NCBI GenBank assembly: GCA_947685225.1
Contig: CANTUV010000003.1
Location: forward strand, 4,100,001 to 4,164,000
Source: Garcia nutans
Taxonomy: Eukaryota; Streptophyta; Magnoliopsida; Malpighiales; Euphorbiaceae
Length of the DNA: 64,000 bases
Direction: 5' to 3'
Numbering within the stretch: the stretch's first letter is position 1; every line of letters begins with the position of its first letter. Shown piece after piece: positions 12,101-24,229 of the stretch. Under the pieces are notes generated by a model, which searched no databases, had not been told where the DNA came from, and saw only the letters and a program-made list of their open reading frames with translations. Made by a program: the position numbers and the translations under genes.

Positions 12101-13272
12101 TTCACCTGGATTTTGGACTCATCTCCAAATGAAACGTGCCCATCAATAATTTGCATTTCTGTGAATAAATGCTTGTGGCCGCACATATGATTACTTGCAG
12201 TAGTGTCGAGATACCATATTGTCTCATTATTGGTATTCTCATTATCATGGGCCATCATGAGAAGCCCATCATTAGATCCTTCTTCTGTGACCAAATTAGT
12301 GTTTTCTTAAACTTTCTTATCAACATAGCACTCTTTTGCTTAGTGCCCAAACTTGCCACAGTTATAACAATTATCAGAGTTACAATCATTTGCATAGTGA
12401 CCAGGCTTGCCACATTTGTAATACTCAATATTCGAGTGATTTATCTGACCACCTCTACCACGTACTCGGCCTCGGCCTCTCCAATTTTGTTGGCTTGTCT
12501 GTCCATTTCCTCCATGATAGTCATTTGGACCACGACCTCTACCACCATGACCTCTTCTACCGCATCCTCTTCCTCGAGAGTTTTGAGAATAAAGTGCTTT
12601 TTCATCTATAATTGTTGCCTTTGTTTGAAGAGCCTCTTCAAGAGTCTCCTCCTTTTTCTTCTTACGTTGTTCATGTGCTTCAAGAGAACCAACGAGCTCA
12701 TCGACTGTTAATGCGGTGAGATCCTTTGACTCTTTGATAGAGCACACAACATTTTCAAATCTATCTGTCAATGATCGTAGTATCTTCTCCACAACTCGCG
12801 AATCATTTAATGTCTCACCATTTCGCTTGAGTTGATTCACCACGGTTTGAACGCGTGTGATGTAAGCCGATACACCTTCTGACTCCTTCATCTTCATGCC
12901 TTCAAGCTCACCCCGAAGGGTTTGGAGGCGAACTTGCTTGACACGATAAGCTCCTTTGAACGCTTTGTCCAAAGTATCCCACGCTTCTTTTGAAGTTGTC
13001 GTATCGGCAATTTTCTCAAAGCCCGACTCATCCACTGCTTGGAATAGCAGATAGAGAGCGGTTTTATCTTTTGCTCGTGTCTCTTTTAACGCCTTTAGTT
13101 AGTTTGCAGTCATGTTTGCAGTATCTGTTGGCTTAGTAAAGCCTATCTCAACTATCTCCTACACATCTTGTGCGCCTAGTAGTGCTCGCATTTGTATGCT
13201 CCAATTGTCATAATTTAACTTTGTAAGACGTGGTAGAGGTATTTGCCCCAACGAGCTTCCTGAATTTACCAT
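9177..13272 (-). pseudogene. copia-2 gag-pol polyprotein, multiply broken
   Basis: The likely start is the ATG at 13272, giving MVNSGSSLGQIPLPRL, just beyond the primer site. Gag ends with two CCHC knuckles (YYKCGKPGHYANDC and CYNCGKFGH followed by a stop then AKEC). The protease motif is LDTTASNHMCG, in which the Gly of the usual D-T/S-G-A is Thr. A frameshift near 12108 moves the frame. After it come the pre-integrase domain (LWHLRFGHL), integrase (HTDICVSI, TPQQNGVAERKN), reverse transcriptase (VAKGYIQKAG, YVDDLIFMG) and RNase H (GYSDSDWCGD, LSTCEAEY). In-frame stops lie in early gag (two), in and just after the second knuckle (two), at 11439, at 10662 and at 10446. Most are explicable as C-to-T or G-to-A changes. 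Domain order is complete, but no functional protein can be made. Confidence 0.93.
9190..9202 (-). promoter_or_regulatory. copia-2 polypurine tract
   Basis: The minus strand reads AAAGGGGGGATT against the 3' LTR, a typical primer for plus-strand synthesis. Confidence 0.8.
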
Positions 13273-13285
13273 GGCTTTGATACCA
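13273..13285 (-). promoter_or_regulatory. copia-2 primer binding site
   Basis: The minus strand reads TGGTATCAAAGCC three bases inside the 5' LTR. This is one base different from the standard initiator-Met tRNA complement. Confidence 0.8.
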
Positions 13286-13288
13286 ATT

Positions 13289-13728
13289 TATAGAAAAATA
13301 TATAGAATCAAAGTTTAATTTGAGACAAATAAAATAAAAAAAACTCAAACTTCTTGTATTAATTCAAAATTATTAAACCACTCTTACAAAAATGACAATC
13401 TCACAAAACACATTTATTTCTCTCCACTCTTTTTCTCTTATCTTTTTCTTCTCTCAAATCTACATATCTCCAAATGTCTAATGGCCATTTATATAGCAAA
13501 TATTAGCCTACTATTTTTGACAAATTTCTAAATATAATTATTTTTAATATGAATGGTGCCCATTATTTTGACCAAGTTTGGCCAGTGCACATTCTTCACA
13601 CTAAATAAAATATTGTTATTTATGTATATGGCTGGTGCATATGTTTAACATTAAGTTAAACATTCCCATTTACGTGCAAGGATAGTGCACATGTAAAATA
13701 TGTAAATTGAGTTTATCAATTTTCAACA
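13289..13728 (-). repeat. copia-2 5' LTR
   Basis: A 440-bp partner of 8744-9189. Its first dinucleotide has mutated from TG to TA on the plus strand. The target duplication GTAAT follows at 13729-13733. Confidence 0.92.
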
Positions 13729-14859
13729 GTAATGCAAGCTGAAATACTGAAAAGAGTTCTAACAAAAATTTATATCGACATAGAAGGAAGCAAGTACTTG
13801 TGCTCATGTTAGCAATACTGCCTAAATAATTCTCATATGGTAACCTGCAGCTGTCCTGGAGAGAGTGACTAATTGCAATATTGTTCTTTCAATCAGAGTA
13901 AGAAATCATATAATTTCCAATTTTATATTTTTTTGCAGATAGTTCTTCTAGCTGTTTTTATCGTTCCAGATTAAGAAGAAAACTTTACATGCAGATTTGG
14001 TTTCAGGTTAAATGAAGATAGTTTGGGTGTGAAAACCAAGACTTTGAACTAGTAGGTAAGTATCAGTCTATTAGAGCTTCAAATTATTTTTGCAGCTGCT
14101 ACCTGCTAGCAGTCGATGCCATCAGCCATCAGCTGCTAGAGCAATGCTCATAATGCTCCTAAAGTTTATCATACCCATTCTTTCCAAGAGTTCTGTGATG
14201 TATTATCAATTTACCATACAGTTAGGCCAGAAAAAGAAAAGGTTAGCGTCTTTAGCTCAAAATCCTGACATTTGGCTTCGTTTCAAATCAAGCTGCTGCT
14301 ATCATACTCATAGCTTATGCAGTTAAAAGGGAACACTGGTTGGATAGCTAAACTGCAGAATAAACAGCCTGGATTTGGGAGGGATTAAAACCATTAATGT
14401 TACCACTATCTTACCTAAAGAAAAACCAAAAGCTTAACTATGGCTGCTATGTCATCTAAAGAAAAACTAAAAGCTATGATTATCCCAAAGCAACCGCCTA
14501 ACAGCAAACTTTTATTTATTAAAGAAAAATCATTAAAGTTCAATTTATGTTTCAAGGATATCAATGGGGGAGTATTCTGATTAAATGCCAGTAGAAATCA
14601 GAGGTGGCAGTCTGTCAGAAGTCCAAATAATAGTTGGAATTGGAAGAGAATGGAGGGGAGAACACTAGCTGTTTAGTTTTGTTTGGTCCACTTTTTTCTT
14701 TTTCTTTTTTCTTTTTAAGACATTGTTGAAAGGTCTTCTTTGTGTGTCTATAAGCAAAATAAATTTTTATTGGTGGCTTAGTCGTATTCCCAACAAGTTT
14801 TTGGATGAATTTTAACTTCAGAGACCATACTTAACAAGACAGAACTATAATGATTTCTC

Positions 14860-15066
14860 TATTGTGCAAAACTAAGAATTTTGGTAGCTCTAGTAACAAG
14901 TTTTCAAGTGGTCTGATTAGCATAAGATCATTCATAAGAAAAATGTATGCCAATGTAAAGAAATTGTTCATATAAGATTTTAAGTTCTTTGATTAGCATA
15001 AAATCATTCCAATATCGTGCAAAACTACGAATTTCAGTAACTCTAGCAACAAGTTTCAAGTGGTAT
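14860..15066. repeat. Diverged local duplication
   Basis: A segment of about 50 bp containing CTCTAGTAACAAGTTTTCAA recurs about 150 bp later with several changes. The neighbouring TGATTAGCATAAGATCATTC also recurs. This is an old local duplication of intron sequence. Confidence 0.6.
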
Positions 15067-15182
15067 ATATGACTAGCTAATGGTTAATGAAATGCATTAT
15101 GAACCACTTAATTCTAAGAATAAGGTAATGAAAAAGTTTCTTTCTTATGATATGAAATGCTCTGCAACCCCTCTTGCCAGCG

Positions 15183-15794
15183 CATTTTGTAGCGTAGAGC
15201 CACTGATGTTGATTGGGATCAATTGACCCCATTCAACTCCAAAAAAATTAAAATCAACATAAATACACTACATTTATATTATTGACCCCATGAAAATTTA
15301 TCTATCGATTCCACAAACTGAAATTTACTCTACTAAATTTTAGTTTTTGGATAGTTACCTAATTAATTTACTTCATTTGTACTTTTCTCCTTCACCATTA
15401 GCTAAACTTTTATTAAGTTATACAAGAGTTGTGATTTATAAAGTATATTTTACTTGATTAGAAATTAAGTAACCATAAATTTTCCTAGTAAGTATATATT
15501 TTAGAGAAAACTCATTTCAAGATTCTAAATTATTTGATTTTTATTTATTAAAATTACATTTCTTTTATGTTTTATTACATTACATTTCTTTTATGTTTTA
15601 TTAAATCCATAAATCTTTTCTATTCAAAGAAAAAATTAAAATTTTTTTCTTTAGAAACTAAAAAATTCATTATCAACGATTTAAAAGACTTTAAAATTAC
15701 ATCTCTCACTAAAATTTACATGAAACATGATTTTTTTATATGCATGTATTTTTTTGACCCACATTGAACTAAAATCCTAGCTCCACCGCCACTG
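15183..15794. mobile_element. Possible non-autonomous hAT-type element
   Basis: The right end, read on the minus strand, is CAGTGGCGGTGGAGCTAGG followed by a GTGGGTC motif. That resembles termini of plant hAT elements of the zinc-finger MYM group. The left end carries a degraded inverted counterpart (AGCGTAGAGCCA, then TTGACCCC). The interior is AT-rich and non-coding. Candidate 8-bp flanks (CCCTCTTG and ACCTCTCG) match only partly, so the limits are uncertain. Confidence 0.3.
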
Positions 15795-17424
15795 CCACCT
15801 CTCGATCCATTTTAACCCCCTTAAGCAAGATTACACTGTTAAGATAGTCTGCCTAATTTACTTGAGAGAGAACCTGAAATCGTCATCATTGGCTGCACCA
15901 TTATATTCCTTAGACCATAATCAGGTCACTGAACAATTTTCAATTAAGTTTTGTAGGAATAAGGGATCGGTTCCTTTGTTCTTCTTTTTGGAGCAACCTA
16001 TTTTGCAATAGTGATTCAAGTCGCTAAAGTGAATTGATACCTTTGGACCTTGTTAGAAAGAGCCCCAGATCTTTATAATTTTTTTTAGATAAATTCTGCT
16101 TGTCTTATTTTTATTGCATATGTCCTTTAAATAGAACTTGCTTATTACGTAGAATAGGAAAGTATAATTTAGTCTTATAAACAAGACTTCCTGATCCAGG
16201 AATCTAAAATAAATATTTCTTAATTATAAATTCTTCTAATTTAAATCCAATTAAAATATATTATCAATATCTTACCGTAAATTCTTCCTATTTAGAAACC
16301 CAACATGGATCGAGTGGAAAGAATTTTTGACTCATTTTGAAAAATAAAAGAAGACATAGAAGGACAGTTAATAGTTTGAAAGGGTGTGACTGCACCAAGA
16401 AATACAACATTTAGTGACGCCATTAAATTTGTCCATATAATTGTTACTGACAGGCCACTGTTGAGAAATTTAATGGGAAAATATATATGTCATGGCACTG
16501 GCTTGTTTCTATGGTGACAAAGACTTTGAATCCTATATACTGTAAAATGTCACAAGCATATTACTTTGAGGAGAAATATACAAGCAATGGTTTAGTTTGT
16601 ATCTTGAAGGAATCAACAAGAGCATATAGATTGAGCTAAATGGTAACAATTTCCTTTATAGATCAGGCTACAGCTTGTTCCAGGAAGGTAGAAAAAAAGA
16701 GCAGACATATGCGTATATTCAATGAAGAAGATGGCTTTTATACCAAATGTAGTGCCTATCAATACTTCCCAATATCGGAAGACTCGAGGCCTTCCTTTTA
16801 TGTGCTACAACTTTAGAGAAAAAAGGCATACTAATTTGCACAACACAAGTGTCACTATGGTCTGGCTAGTAAAAGACAAGCAAGCAAAATGATGATATGC
16901 AGCATGCTGATATTATCGAATATTAAAGGATTGCAAAACAAAAAGGAGGAATTTGGACAGGTTAACTTGATAACCACTATCATCATTGACAATTGAAGTA
17001 ATATTATGTCTCTTTCTCATGTTGAAGTATGGGAAGAGTAATGCTGCATCACCTATATGCAACCTTATTCTTCTCTTACACATTTTAAGAATAGAAAGTT
17101 CCATAAATATTTTGTATTTTTATTTTTTGGTGGGCCATTTTTAGTAATTTTCAATTTTGTTTAAATAACAACGCAGCCTCTATTTAATTTGGATGTTATA
17201 ACTTAGATTTCTTCCTCAACTGGCTTCAAACATGACTAAGAAATTTTATGATGCAAAACGTTATTCTCTATGATAATTAAATATTCCATTACCAGCCAAT
17301 TTACTCACCCCTTAGCACTCCACTCATTTGTGATAAATGTGGCTACATGTTAAATTAAAATTTTAAAAATAGCACATCCGGCACTCTACTTAGGATCAAG
17401 AGTAAAAAAAAACCACAAACTTTC

Positions 17425-17624
17425 CTTTAACTTCGCGACGCTAGAGAAGACACATCTTGTTGTCACAGCAGATCTGTGATCAAGTAGCCATCCTCCTCGT
17501 AGTAAGTTTCATTGTCTTTCATTCCTTTTAGGGAACACCATAATTGCTTAGGAAGCAATATAAGATCATGTTCATCTCTTACTGACTTCTGCATACTCTT
17601 ATCTTTTAGTTCTTGAAGTGACCC
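17425..17624 (-). pseudogene. DUF3598-type pseudogene, exon 3
   Basis: The exon follows a CCAG acceptor at 17625-17628 and starts GSLQELKDKSMQKSVRDEHD. It continues through LILLPKQLWCSLK and NETYYEE, then a frameshift near 17500 moves the recognisable frame to GWLLDHRSAVTTRCVFSS. It ends AKLK at 17425. The next bases are GAAAGTTTG where a donor GTAAGT would be expected, a single-base donor loss. The preceding intron (18439-17625) has a GT donor and AG acceptor in matching phase. Confidence 0.75.
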
Positions 17625-18439
17625 CTGGATTATTTAAGACGAGCTTACAATTTTAGTAACTAGGACATAAGCATATTCATCAAAAAAAAAGTCATTCATA
17701 CTGACTGTTTATAATTACTTTTAAAATGATGATCATTGATGTGTTGGGGGATGGACCAAATTCACATGCAAGAAATGAATCATCAAGGATACTATCCAAT
17801 TTACCCTTCCCATGGATGTATATATAAATATATAAATATACATGAACCTATCATTATTCCGGACAAGAAAAAACTAAAGAAAGAAAGGTTTCGAGAACTC
17901 AATTGTCTTTCCACAATCCATAATTTCTATTTGGAACATCTACTTTATCTCTCATCCTTTGCTCATGTTGTTTGAAATTGGCAACTCAAGCAATATATAT
18001 AGACAAAAAGAAACCAAATTCTTTCTAACTGTCACCAGTTTAGCTATCAGAAGTTCCACAAAAAGTTTTGTGACTAACTTGCAATTATTTCTATTTTATC
18101 GCACTAAAATTAGAAAAGGTGAATAATAAATAATGTTCAATTCCATCAATTCAACCAAATCATAATCCCAAACTAGCTGAGGTAAATAAGTAAAAAATAA
18201 AATATAAGAAAATTTCAATTTCAACCATCTTATTGATATATGCAGAAGTTTCTTTCAAATTAGACACACTTGTGGAGTCTCTCATGAAATAAACAGAAAG
18301 GTTGGAAGCTGATATTCTTTTTTTTCCTTTGAAGCAAAAAGGTTGGAAGCTAATATTCTAATGCTTATTAACAGAGCAGTTTCAGAACAGGAAAAGAAAG
18401 GGAAAAAAGAAAGAGAAAGAACTGAGCTCCATAACCCAC

Positions 18440-19025
18440 ATTTTGAGAAGTATCAAAATTGGCAACAGCTCTAGGCCCTTGCCAAAATCCTGCAACTTCA
18501 GACGCTTTCAAAGCAGGAGCAGAAGCAAAAGCAGTATCTCTGACTGCACATCCACCTAATTGGTCACCATTTCTAAATGGACCATATCATTACTCACAAA
18601 AGACCTTGATATTCTTTAATGTAATCTTTGTATTAATTACATCAATAACTTGAATTATTCTCACACGAGACTCCTTGTCTTGAGGATTTATCAAGCAATG
18701 CTCCAACTCCAATTGATTATCCTGAATTGGCCAAACAGCCACATAACAACCAGTAGATTGATAAGCAAAGGCAGAAACCTGATTATCTAGGCCTCCAACA
18801 ATCTTATCATCAATACTATACCGAGTTGCAGCATCCGCTTCACATCCTACAGTAGGTAGTAACTTAATGGTTTTGTGGGTCATAAGAAGCTCTTGTGGCT
18901 GAGCAAGAGTAGGGCATTGAGTCTGCCAATCAAAAACCTTAACTTCCCATTCTCTATAAGCTTCAGGCACAACAGATTCAGGAAGTTCAATTGGGTTTCA
19001 TTTTGAAGTGAAGTCTGCTCCAAAG
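18440..19025 (-). pseudogene. DUF3598-type pseudogene, exon 2 (3' part)
   Basis: This is the most conserved part of the gene. It contains GADFTSK, then a TGA at 19000-18998, then NPIELPESVVPEAYREWEVK. CEADAATRY and ESRVRIIQVI follow. After VFCE come two adjacent stops at 18592-18587 (TAA, TGA) at positions where I expect Gln-Trp. Next are YGPFRNGDQLGG, FASAPALKASEVAGFWQGPR and ANFDTSQN. A GT donor at 18439 ends the exon. The upstream 43 nt of the exon lie on the far side of the Reina insertion. Confidence 0.8.
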
Positions 19026-19030
19026 CCATC

Positions 19031-19340
19031 TGTTATGACTAGTGCTGCAGAAGAATGAGCTGGAAGTTTTACTATTATCTATCTATAATTACTATATTAC
19101 GTAATAAGGTTAATTTTGGGTATTCACTATTTTTTGACAGCTGTTATTGAGTTTGTTAGAGAATTATTCTCTTTTGGCAAGTACTGGTATATACCAATTG
19201 AGGAAGAGGAATGTACTCATGATTATTGTTAATGAAAAATATTCCCATTCTCTCTTCAATTTTCTCTTCTCTTCTCTACTTTCTTCTTTTCTCATTTCCT
19301 ATGATCTTTTTTGACTCCAGTTTCTTATTAGTTCATTGCA
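19031..19340 (+). repeat. Reina-like element 5' LTR
   Basis: It starts TGTTATGACTAGTGC and ends GTTCATTGCA. A TATA-like GTATATACC lies near 19187-19195. A pyrimidine-rich run follows further downstream. Confidence 0.95.
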
Positions 19341-19354
19341 AAGGTATCAGAGCC
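19341..19354 (+). promoter_or_regulatory. Reina-like element primer binding site
   Basis: AAGGTATCAGAGCC directly follows the LTR. It matches the initiator-Met tRNA complement TGGTATCAGAGCC except at the first bases. Confidence 0.8.
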
Positions 19355-19399
19355 CATTTGCTTAACTTCTATCGTTGAGCAATCGGTCCGATTGAAAGA

Positions 19400-22300
19400 A
19401 TGACGCTCAAGGAAGTCGAAAATCAATTGCAACAACTCACCACGACCATTAATGAATTAGCCACTACCAACTCTCAATTAACAGAAATACAGCAGCAAAC
19501 AATCAAAAGAATGGATGATTTTGAATCCAAATTTCTCTCATTAATGGAGAAACTTTCTACAAATCCATCACCTCCCCCAACCATAGCAATACCCACCTTA
19601 ATTCCAGCTTCTGAAATGAATTCAAATCAGGGAAAAGGATTATTGCCCACTCCTAAATCTTCTGAAAGGGGAGAGTTCAGTAATTCGTTCTCAAGAGGAG
19701 ATTTCGTACCCAAGTCAGCAAAGCTACCCAAGGTAGACCTTCCGGCCTTTGATGGTGAGCAACCACGAAACTTCATTCGCAAATGTGAAAAGTACTTCAA
19801 ATTTTATAAGGTGGATGAAGAAGAAAAGGTTGAATTAGCCACAATGAAGTTTGGGGACAAAGCTGATAATTGGTTACAAGGATGGGTGAGTGACCAGGAA
19901 CAAATCACTGGGTTATCATTTTCCAGGGATTTGTGCCAGAGATTTGGTGAGAAATCATCAGCAGAAATTGTAGCGGAATTCAACAAATTACAGCAGAAGG
20001 ATGATTCAGTGACCGTTTACCAAGAGAAGTTTGAGCATCTGAAGGCATTGATGCAGAAGACTAACAAGGGGCTTTCTGAAGCTTATTTCATATCAAGTTT
20101 CATGAGCGGTCTTAGCGAGGAGCTTCAGTCGATGATGATGGTTTACAAACCCACCACTCTTAATCAAGCATACGAACAAGCCAGGTTTCAAGAGCAATCG
20201 TTCGAGGCAATTTTAAGAAAGTATAAGCTGATTCCTAACAAGAACACATCGGCGGTGAAGGGGACTCATTCAACGAGTCTAATTACTTCAAAACCAGCAA
20301 GCTTCCAAACTAAATCAGAACCTTCTAGGGAAAGTCAATCGAAGCCCAATCTTTGGGAACAAAGAAAGGCAGCTGGGTTATGCTTCAAATGTGGGGAAAA
20401 ATATACGCCAGGTCATTAGTGTAAGGCCAAAACAATCATGGTTATGGAAGGGGAGGAGGTTGAGGACTCACAAAAGGATCAGATTGAAGTGGATTCAGGC
20501 GAAGAAATTCAGCAAGGTGAATTGTCTATGACTGCAGTTACAGGTCAGAAGTCTCCTAACACCTTGAGAATTAAGGGGATGATAAATAATGCTGTGGTGA
20601 TTATATTGCTAGATAGCGGTAGTACGCATAGTTTTATCAATGCTAAAACTGCAAATCTTGTGAATGCGGCAGTGATTAAAACCACTGCTCTATCAATTAC
20701 GATTGCCAATGGAGAAAATATCATGAGCAGGTCTAAATGTCAAGGAATGAAATGGGAAATGCAAGGGGAGGAATATGCTTTTGAGTTGAGAGTGTTGAGC
20801 TTAGTGAGTTATGACATAGTTTTGGGGGTAGATTGGATGTTGATGCATAATCCATTGACCTTTGATTTTGTGGCAATGACGCTAACTTTTAAGCGTGGTA
20901 ATAGAGGAATTGTGTTGCAGGGTATTCAAGAATCAGGGGAGATGCATTGCTTAACAGCAAAGTACATGACTAAGTTGTTGCAAGATGAATGGCTTGTAGT
21001 TCCCACTCAACTTTATTCGATTACAGTCATAGAAGAATCAGCTGCTGAACTTGTAAAGGCTGCTGTTCCGATAGTAATACAGGAGCTATTGGCCAGATAT
21101 GAAAAGGTGTTCTCTGTTCCAACAACTCTACCACCTGAAAGATTGTTCGACCATACGATTCCTCTCATTCCTAATGCCAAACCAGTCAACATACGGCCTT
21201 ATCGATACAATTTCTTTCAGAAAACAGAAATTGAGAAGCAAATTATAGAGATGTTAGAGGCGGGGATTATTCAATCCAGTCATAGTCCTTTTGCATCACC
21301 TGTGCTATTGGTTAAAAAGAAGGATGGTTCATGGAGGTTTTGTGTCGATTATAGGCAGCTGAATGAAATCACAATCAAGGACAAATTTCCGATACCTGTA
21401 ATTGATGATCTTCTAGATGAATTGCAAGGAGCGAAGTACTTTAGCAAGATTGACTTGCGGGCTGGTTATCACCAAATCAGAGTCAAGTTGTCCGATGAAT
21501 ACAAGACAGCCTTTAGAACTCACCATGGCCACTATGAGTTTAAGGTGATGCCATTCGGTCTCACCAATGCCCCTACAACATTTCAGGCTCTCATGAATCA
21601 CATTTTTGGACCTCATTTGAGGAAGTTTATCTTGGTCTTCTTTGATGACATCTTGATATATAGCAAGACATTAGAGGATCATCTTGCTCACTTACAGACA
21701 GTCCTTGATATTCTGACCACTCACCAGCTTTACGCTAAACTGTCGAAGTGCTCATTCTGCCAGGAGAAAATTGAATACTTGGGGCACATTATTACTGTAA
21801 ATGGGGTGCATACAGACCCAAGCAAGGTAGAGGCAATGCTGAATTGGCCGACTCCTACTTCATTGAAGAGCTTGAGAGGGTTTTTGGGATTGACAGGGTA
21901 TTACCGGAAGTTTGTGTATCAATATGGAGTTATTGCAAAACCACTGACTAATCTTTTAAAGAAAGATGCTTTCCATTGGACCGAAGAAGCGCAACAAGCT
22001 TTTGAGAAACTTAAAACAAGCTATGGTGGCAGCACCGGTGTTGGCTCTTCCGGATTTTACCAAGGTATTTGTACTAGAGACTGATGCTTGCAAAATGGGA
22101 ATTGGTGCAGTATTAATGCAGGAAGGAAGACCATTAGCGTACCTCAGTAAACCGTTGAGCCGAGGAACCAAGACCTTTCAGTTTATGAAAAGGAGCTTTT
22201 GGCAATTATATATGCAGTCACTAAATGGAGGCATTACCTTAATTACAGTGAGTTCATAATCAAAACAGATCAAGAGGCAATCAAGCACTTATTATCTCAA

Positions 22301-23947
22301 CGGCTGCATACCTACACACAACAAAGAGGGGTATCTAAATTGTTGGGGCTGAGGTACAAGATATTCTACAAGAAAGGCTGTGAAAATAAGGTCGCAGATG
22401 CCTTGTCGAGAAGAGAATGGCCAGAAGAAGGGGAGTTAAATGTTAGTGTTACTGCTGTTGTTCCATTATGGGTACAGGAAGTTTTGGAAAGCTATGAGAC
22501 TGATGAAACAGCTGGTAAATTATTGCAAGCTCTAATGATTTATGCTTCTTCACATCCCAATTTTGTCTTACAGGATGGGTTATTGTATCGCAAGCACCAG
22601 TTATATGTTGGGCAAGGAAGAGGGTTACGGCAATCTTTAATTGAAACAGCCCACAACTCAGCTGTAGGTGGACATTCAGGAATGGGAGGAACACTCAAAA
22701 GACTGACTTCATTGTTCTATTGGCCAGGTATGCAACAGGAGGTCAAGACTTGGGTTTCTAATTGTGATATTTGTCAGAGATGTAAAACCGAAAATGTGGC
22801 TTATCCTGGGTTGCTGCAACCTTTACCAGTACCGACTACAGCTTGGCAACACATTTCGATGGATTTCATCGAACAATTACCGAAATCCAATCGGAAAGAT
22901 ACTATCTTGGTAATTGTGGACAGATTCACCAAGTATGCGCACTTTATCGCCTTGCAACACCCTTTTACTGCTAGTTCTGTGGCTCAACAATTTCTTGATT
23001 GTGTATTTAAGCTCCATGGTATGCCGTCAACTATAGTTTCTGACAGAGACAAGGTTTTTACTAGTCTCTTTTGGCAAGAGCTCTTCAAGTTATTGCGCAC
23101 CAAGCTGCAGCGTTCTACGGCTTACCACCCGCAGACCGACGGTCAAACTGAGAGGGTTAACAGGTGTTTGGAGACCTATTTGAGATGTATGTGCCACCAT
23201 AAACCCACCAGTTGGAGTTCTTGGCTCAGTCTCGCAGAATGGTGGTATAATACCAATTTTCACACCAGCATACAAATGACTCCTTTTGAGGCCTTATATG
23301 GGGTTAAGCCTCCTTCTTTTCACTTCATGCCTGAAATTCATTCATCTTCAGCTGCAGTAGAAGAATTTGTCATTGCTCGCCAACATATGGCTTCTCTACT
23401 TCATGATCAGTTACAAATAGCCCAAGGCAGGATGAAACAACAGGCGGATAAAAACAGGTTAGAACGGAGTTTTTCTGTTGGAGACATGGTATATTTGAAG
23501 CTTCAGCCATATCGACAGAGTTCAATTGCTGTTAGAAGGCACTTGAAGCTTTGTGCTAGATATTATGGACCATATAAAGTCATAGCAAAAGTTGGGCAGG
23601 TGGCATATCAGCTGGAATTACCAAAGAATTCTGCTATTCATGATGTTTTCCATGTGTCATTGCTCAAGAAAGCCACAAGTTTACATTCTGCTTCGCCTAC
23701 ATTGCCTAAGTGTTCAAAAGATGGAATTCCAAAGGTAGAGCCGGCTGCTGTTTTGCAAAAGAGAGAAATTCTGCGTCAAGGAAAATCGGTTACTCAAGTG
23801 CTAGTTCGTTGGACTAATTTGAATCCAGAAGACACCACATGGGAAGATTTGTCCTTCCTTTTGTCGCAATTTCCTTATCTTCACCTTGAGGACAAGGTGC
23901 TTCAAATGGAAGTGGGTAATGTTATGACTAGTGCTGCAGAAGAATGA
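19400..23947 (+). pseudogene. Reina-like gag-pol with chromodomain, nearly intact
   Basis: Gag starts at 19400 (MTLKEVENQLQQL), has a retrotransposon gag core (about 19740-20190) and ends in a zinc knuckle CFKCGEKYTPGH. An in-frame TAG (20417-20419) replaces the residue before the last Cys. The same frame continues with protease (LLDSGSTHSF), reverse transcriptase (FSKIDLRAGYHQI, FFDDILIYS) and RNase H. A 1-bp insertion in an A run near 22012-22016 and a compensating 1-bp loss near 22182 shift about 170 nt of RNase H out of frame. The integrase zinc domain (HNSAVGGHSGMGG, CDICQRC) and core (MDFIEQLP, TIVSDRDKVF, HPQTDGQTERVNR) are intact. A C-terminal chromodomain (VLVRWTNLNPEDTTWEDL) marks it as a chromovirus. 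The stop at 23947 lies inside the 3' LTR. Confidence 0.95.
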
Positions 23948-24229
23948 GCTGGAAGTTTTACTATTATCTGTCTATAATTACTATATTACGTAATAAGGTT
24001 AATTTTGGGTATTCACTATTTTTTGACAGTTGTTATTGAGTTTGTTAGAGAATTATTCTCTTTTGGCAAGTACTGGTATATACCAATTGAGGAAGAGGAA
24101 TGTACTCATGATTATTGTTAATGAAAAATATTCCCATTCTCTCTTCAATTTTCTCTTCTCTTCTCTACTTTCTTCTTTTCTCATTTCCTATGATCTTTTT
24201 TGACTCCAGTTTCTTATTAGTTCATTACA
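23920..24229 (+). repeat. Reina-like element 3' LTR
   Basis: Identical in length to the 5' LTR, with three transitions. The purine-rich AAATGGAAGTGGG just upstream (23905-23917) is the probable polypurine tract. Confidence 0.95.

Larger units (their letters stand above)
8744..13728 (-). mobile_element. Ty1/copia retrotransposon copia-2, decayed
   Basis: LTRs at 8744-9189 and 13289-13728 flank the element, with a perfect target duplication GTAAT at 8739-8743 and 13729-13733. On the minus strand it shows primer site, gag, protease, integrase, reverse transcriptase, RNase H and polypurine tract. The LTRs differ by about a dozen substitutions plus several indels, so it is older than copia-1. It sits inside intron 3 of the DUF3598-type pseudogene, in the same orientation as that gene. 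It could have been tolerated as an intronic insertion before the gene decayed. Confidence 0.95.
13734..17424 (-). other. Remainder of intron 3 of the DUF3598-type pseudogene
   Basis: No gene is recognised between copia-2 and exon 3. The stretch is AT-rich and contains a small direct duplication (14860-15066) and a possible non-autonomous hAT-type element (15183-15794). Short frames at 14090, 15567 and 16913 have no recognisable homology. The intron's donor at 17424-17423 reads GA where GT is expected, with the downstream donor consensus still visible. Confidence 0.5.
19031..24229 (+). mobile_element. Reina-like Ty3 chromovirus, young insertion
   Basis: Two 310-bp LTRs (19031-19340 and 23920-24229) differ at only three positions, all transitions, about 99.0% identity. 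A perfect target duplication CCATC lies at 19026-19030 and 24230-24234. The order gag, protease, RT, RNase H, integrase, chromodomain is that of Ty3 chromoviruses. The compact 5.2-kb size and short LTRs fit the Reina clade. It interrupts exon 2 of the DUF3598-type gene, in opposite orientation to that gene. Pol carries one stop and two small frameshifts, so it now needs help to move. Confidence 0.95.

Noticed and set aside
18459..18653. Plus-strand frame of 64 codons
   Set aside because: It is the antisense shadow of exon 2 of the DUF3598-type pseudogene.
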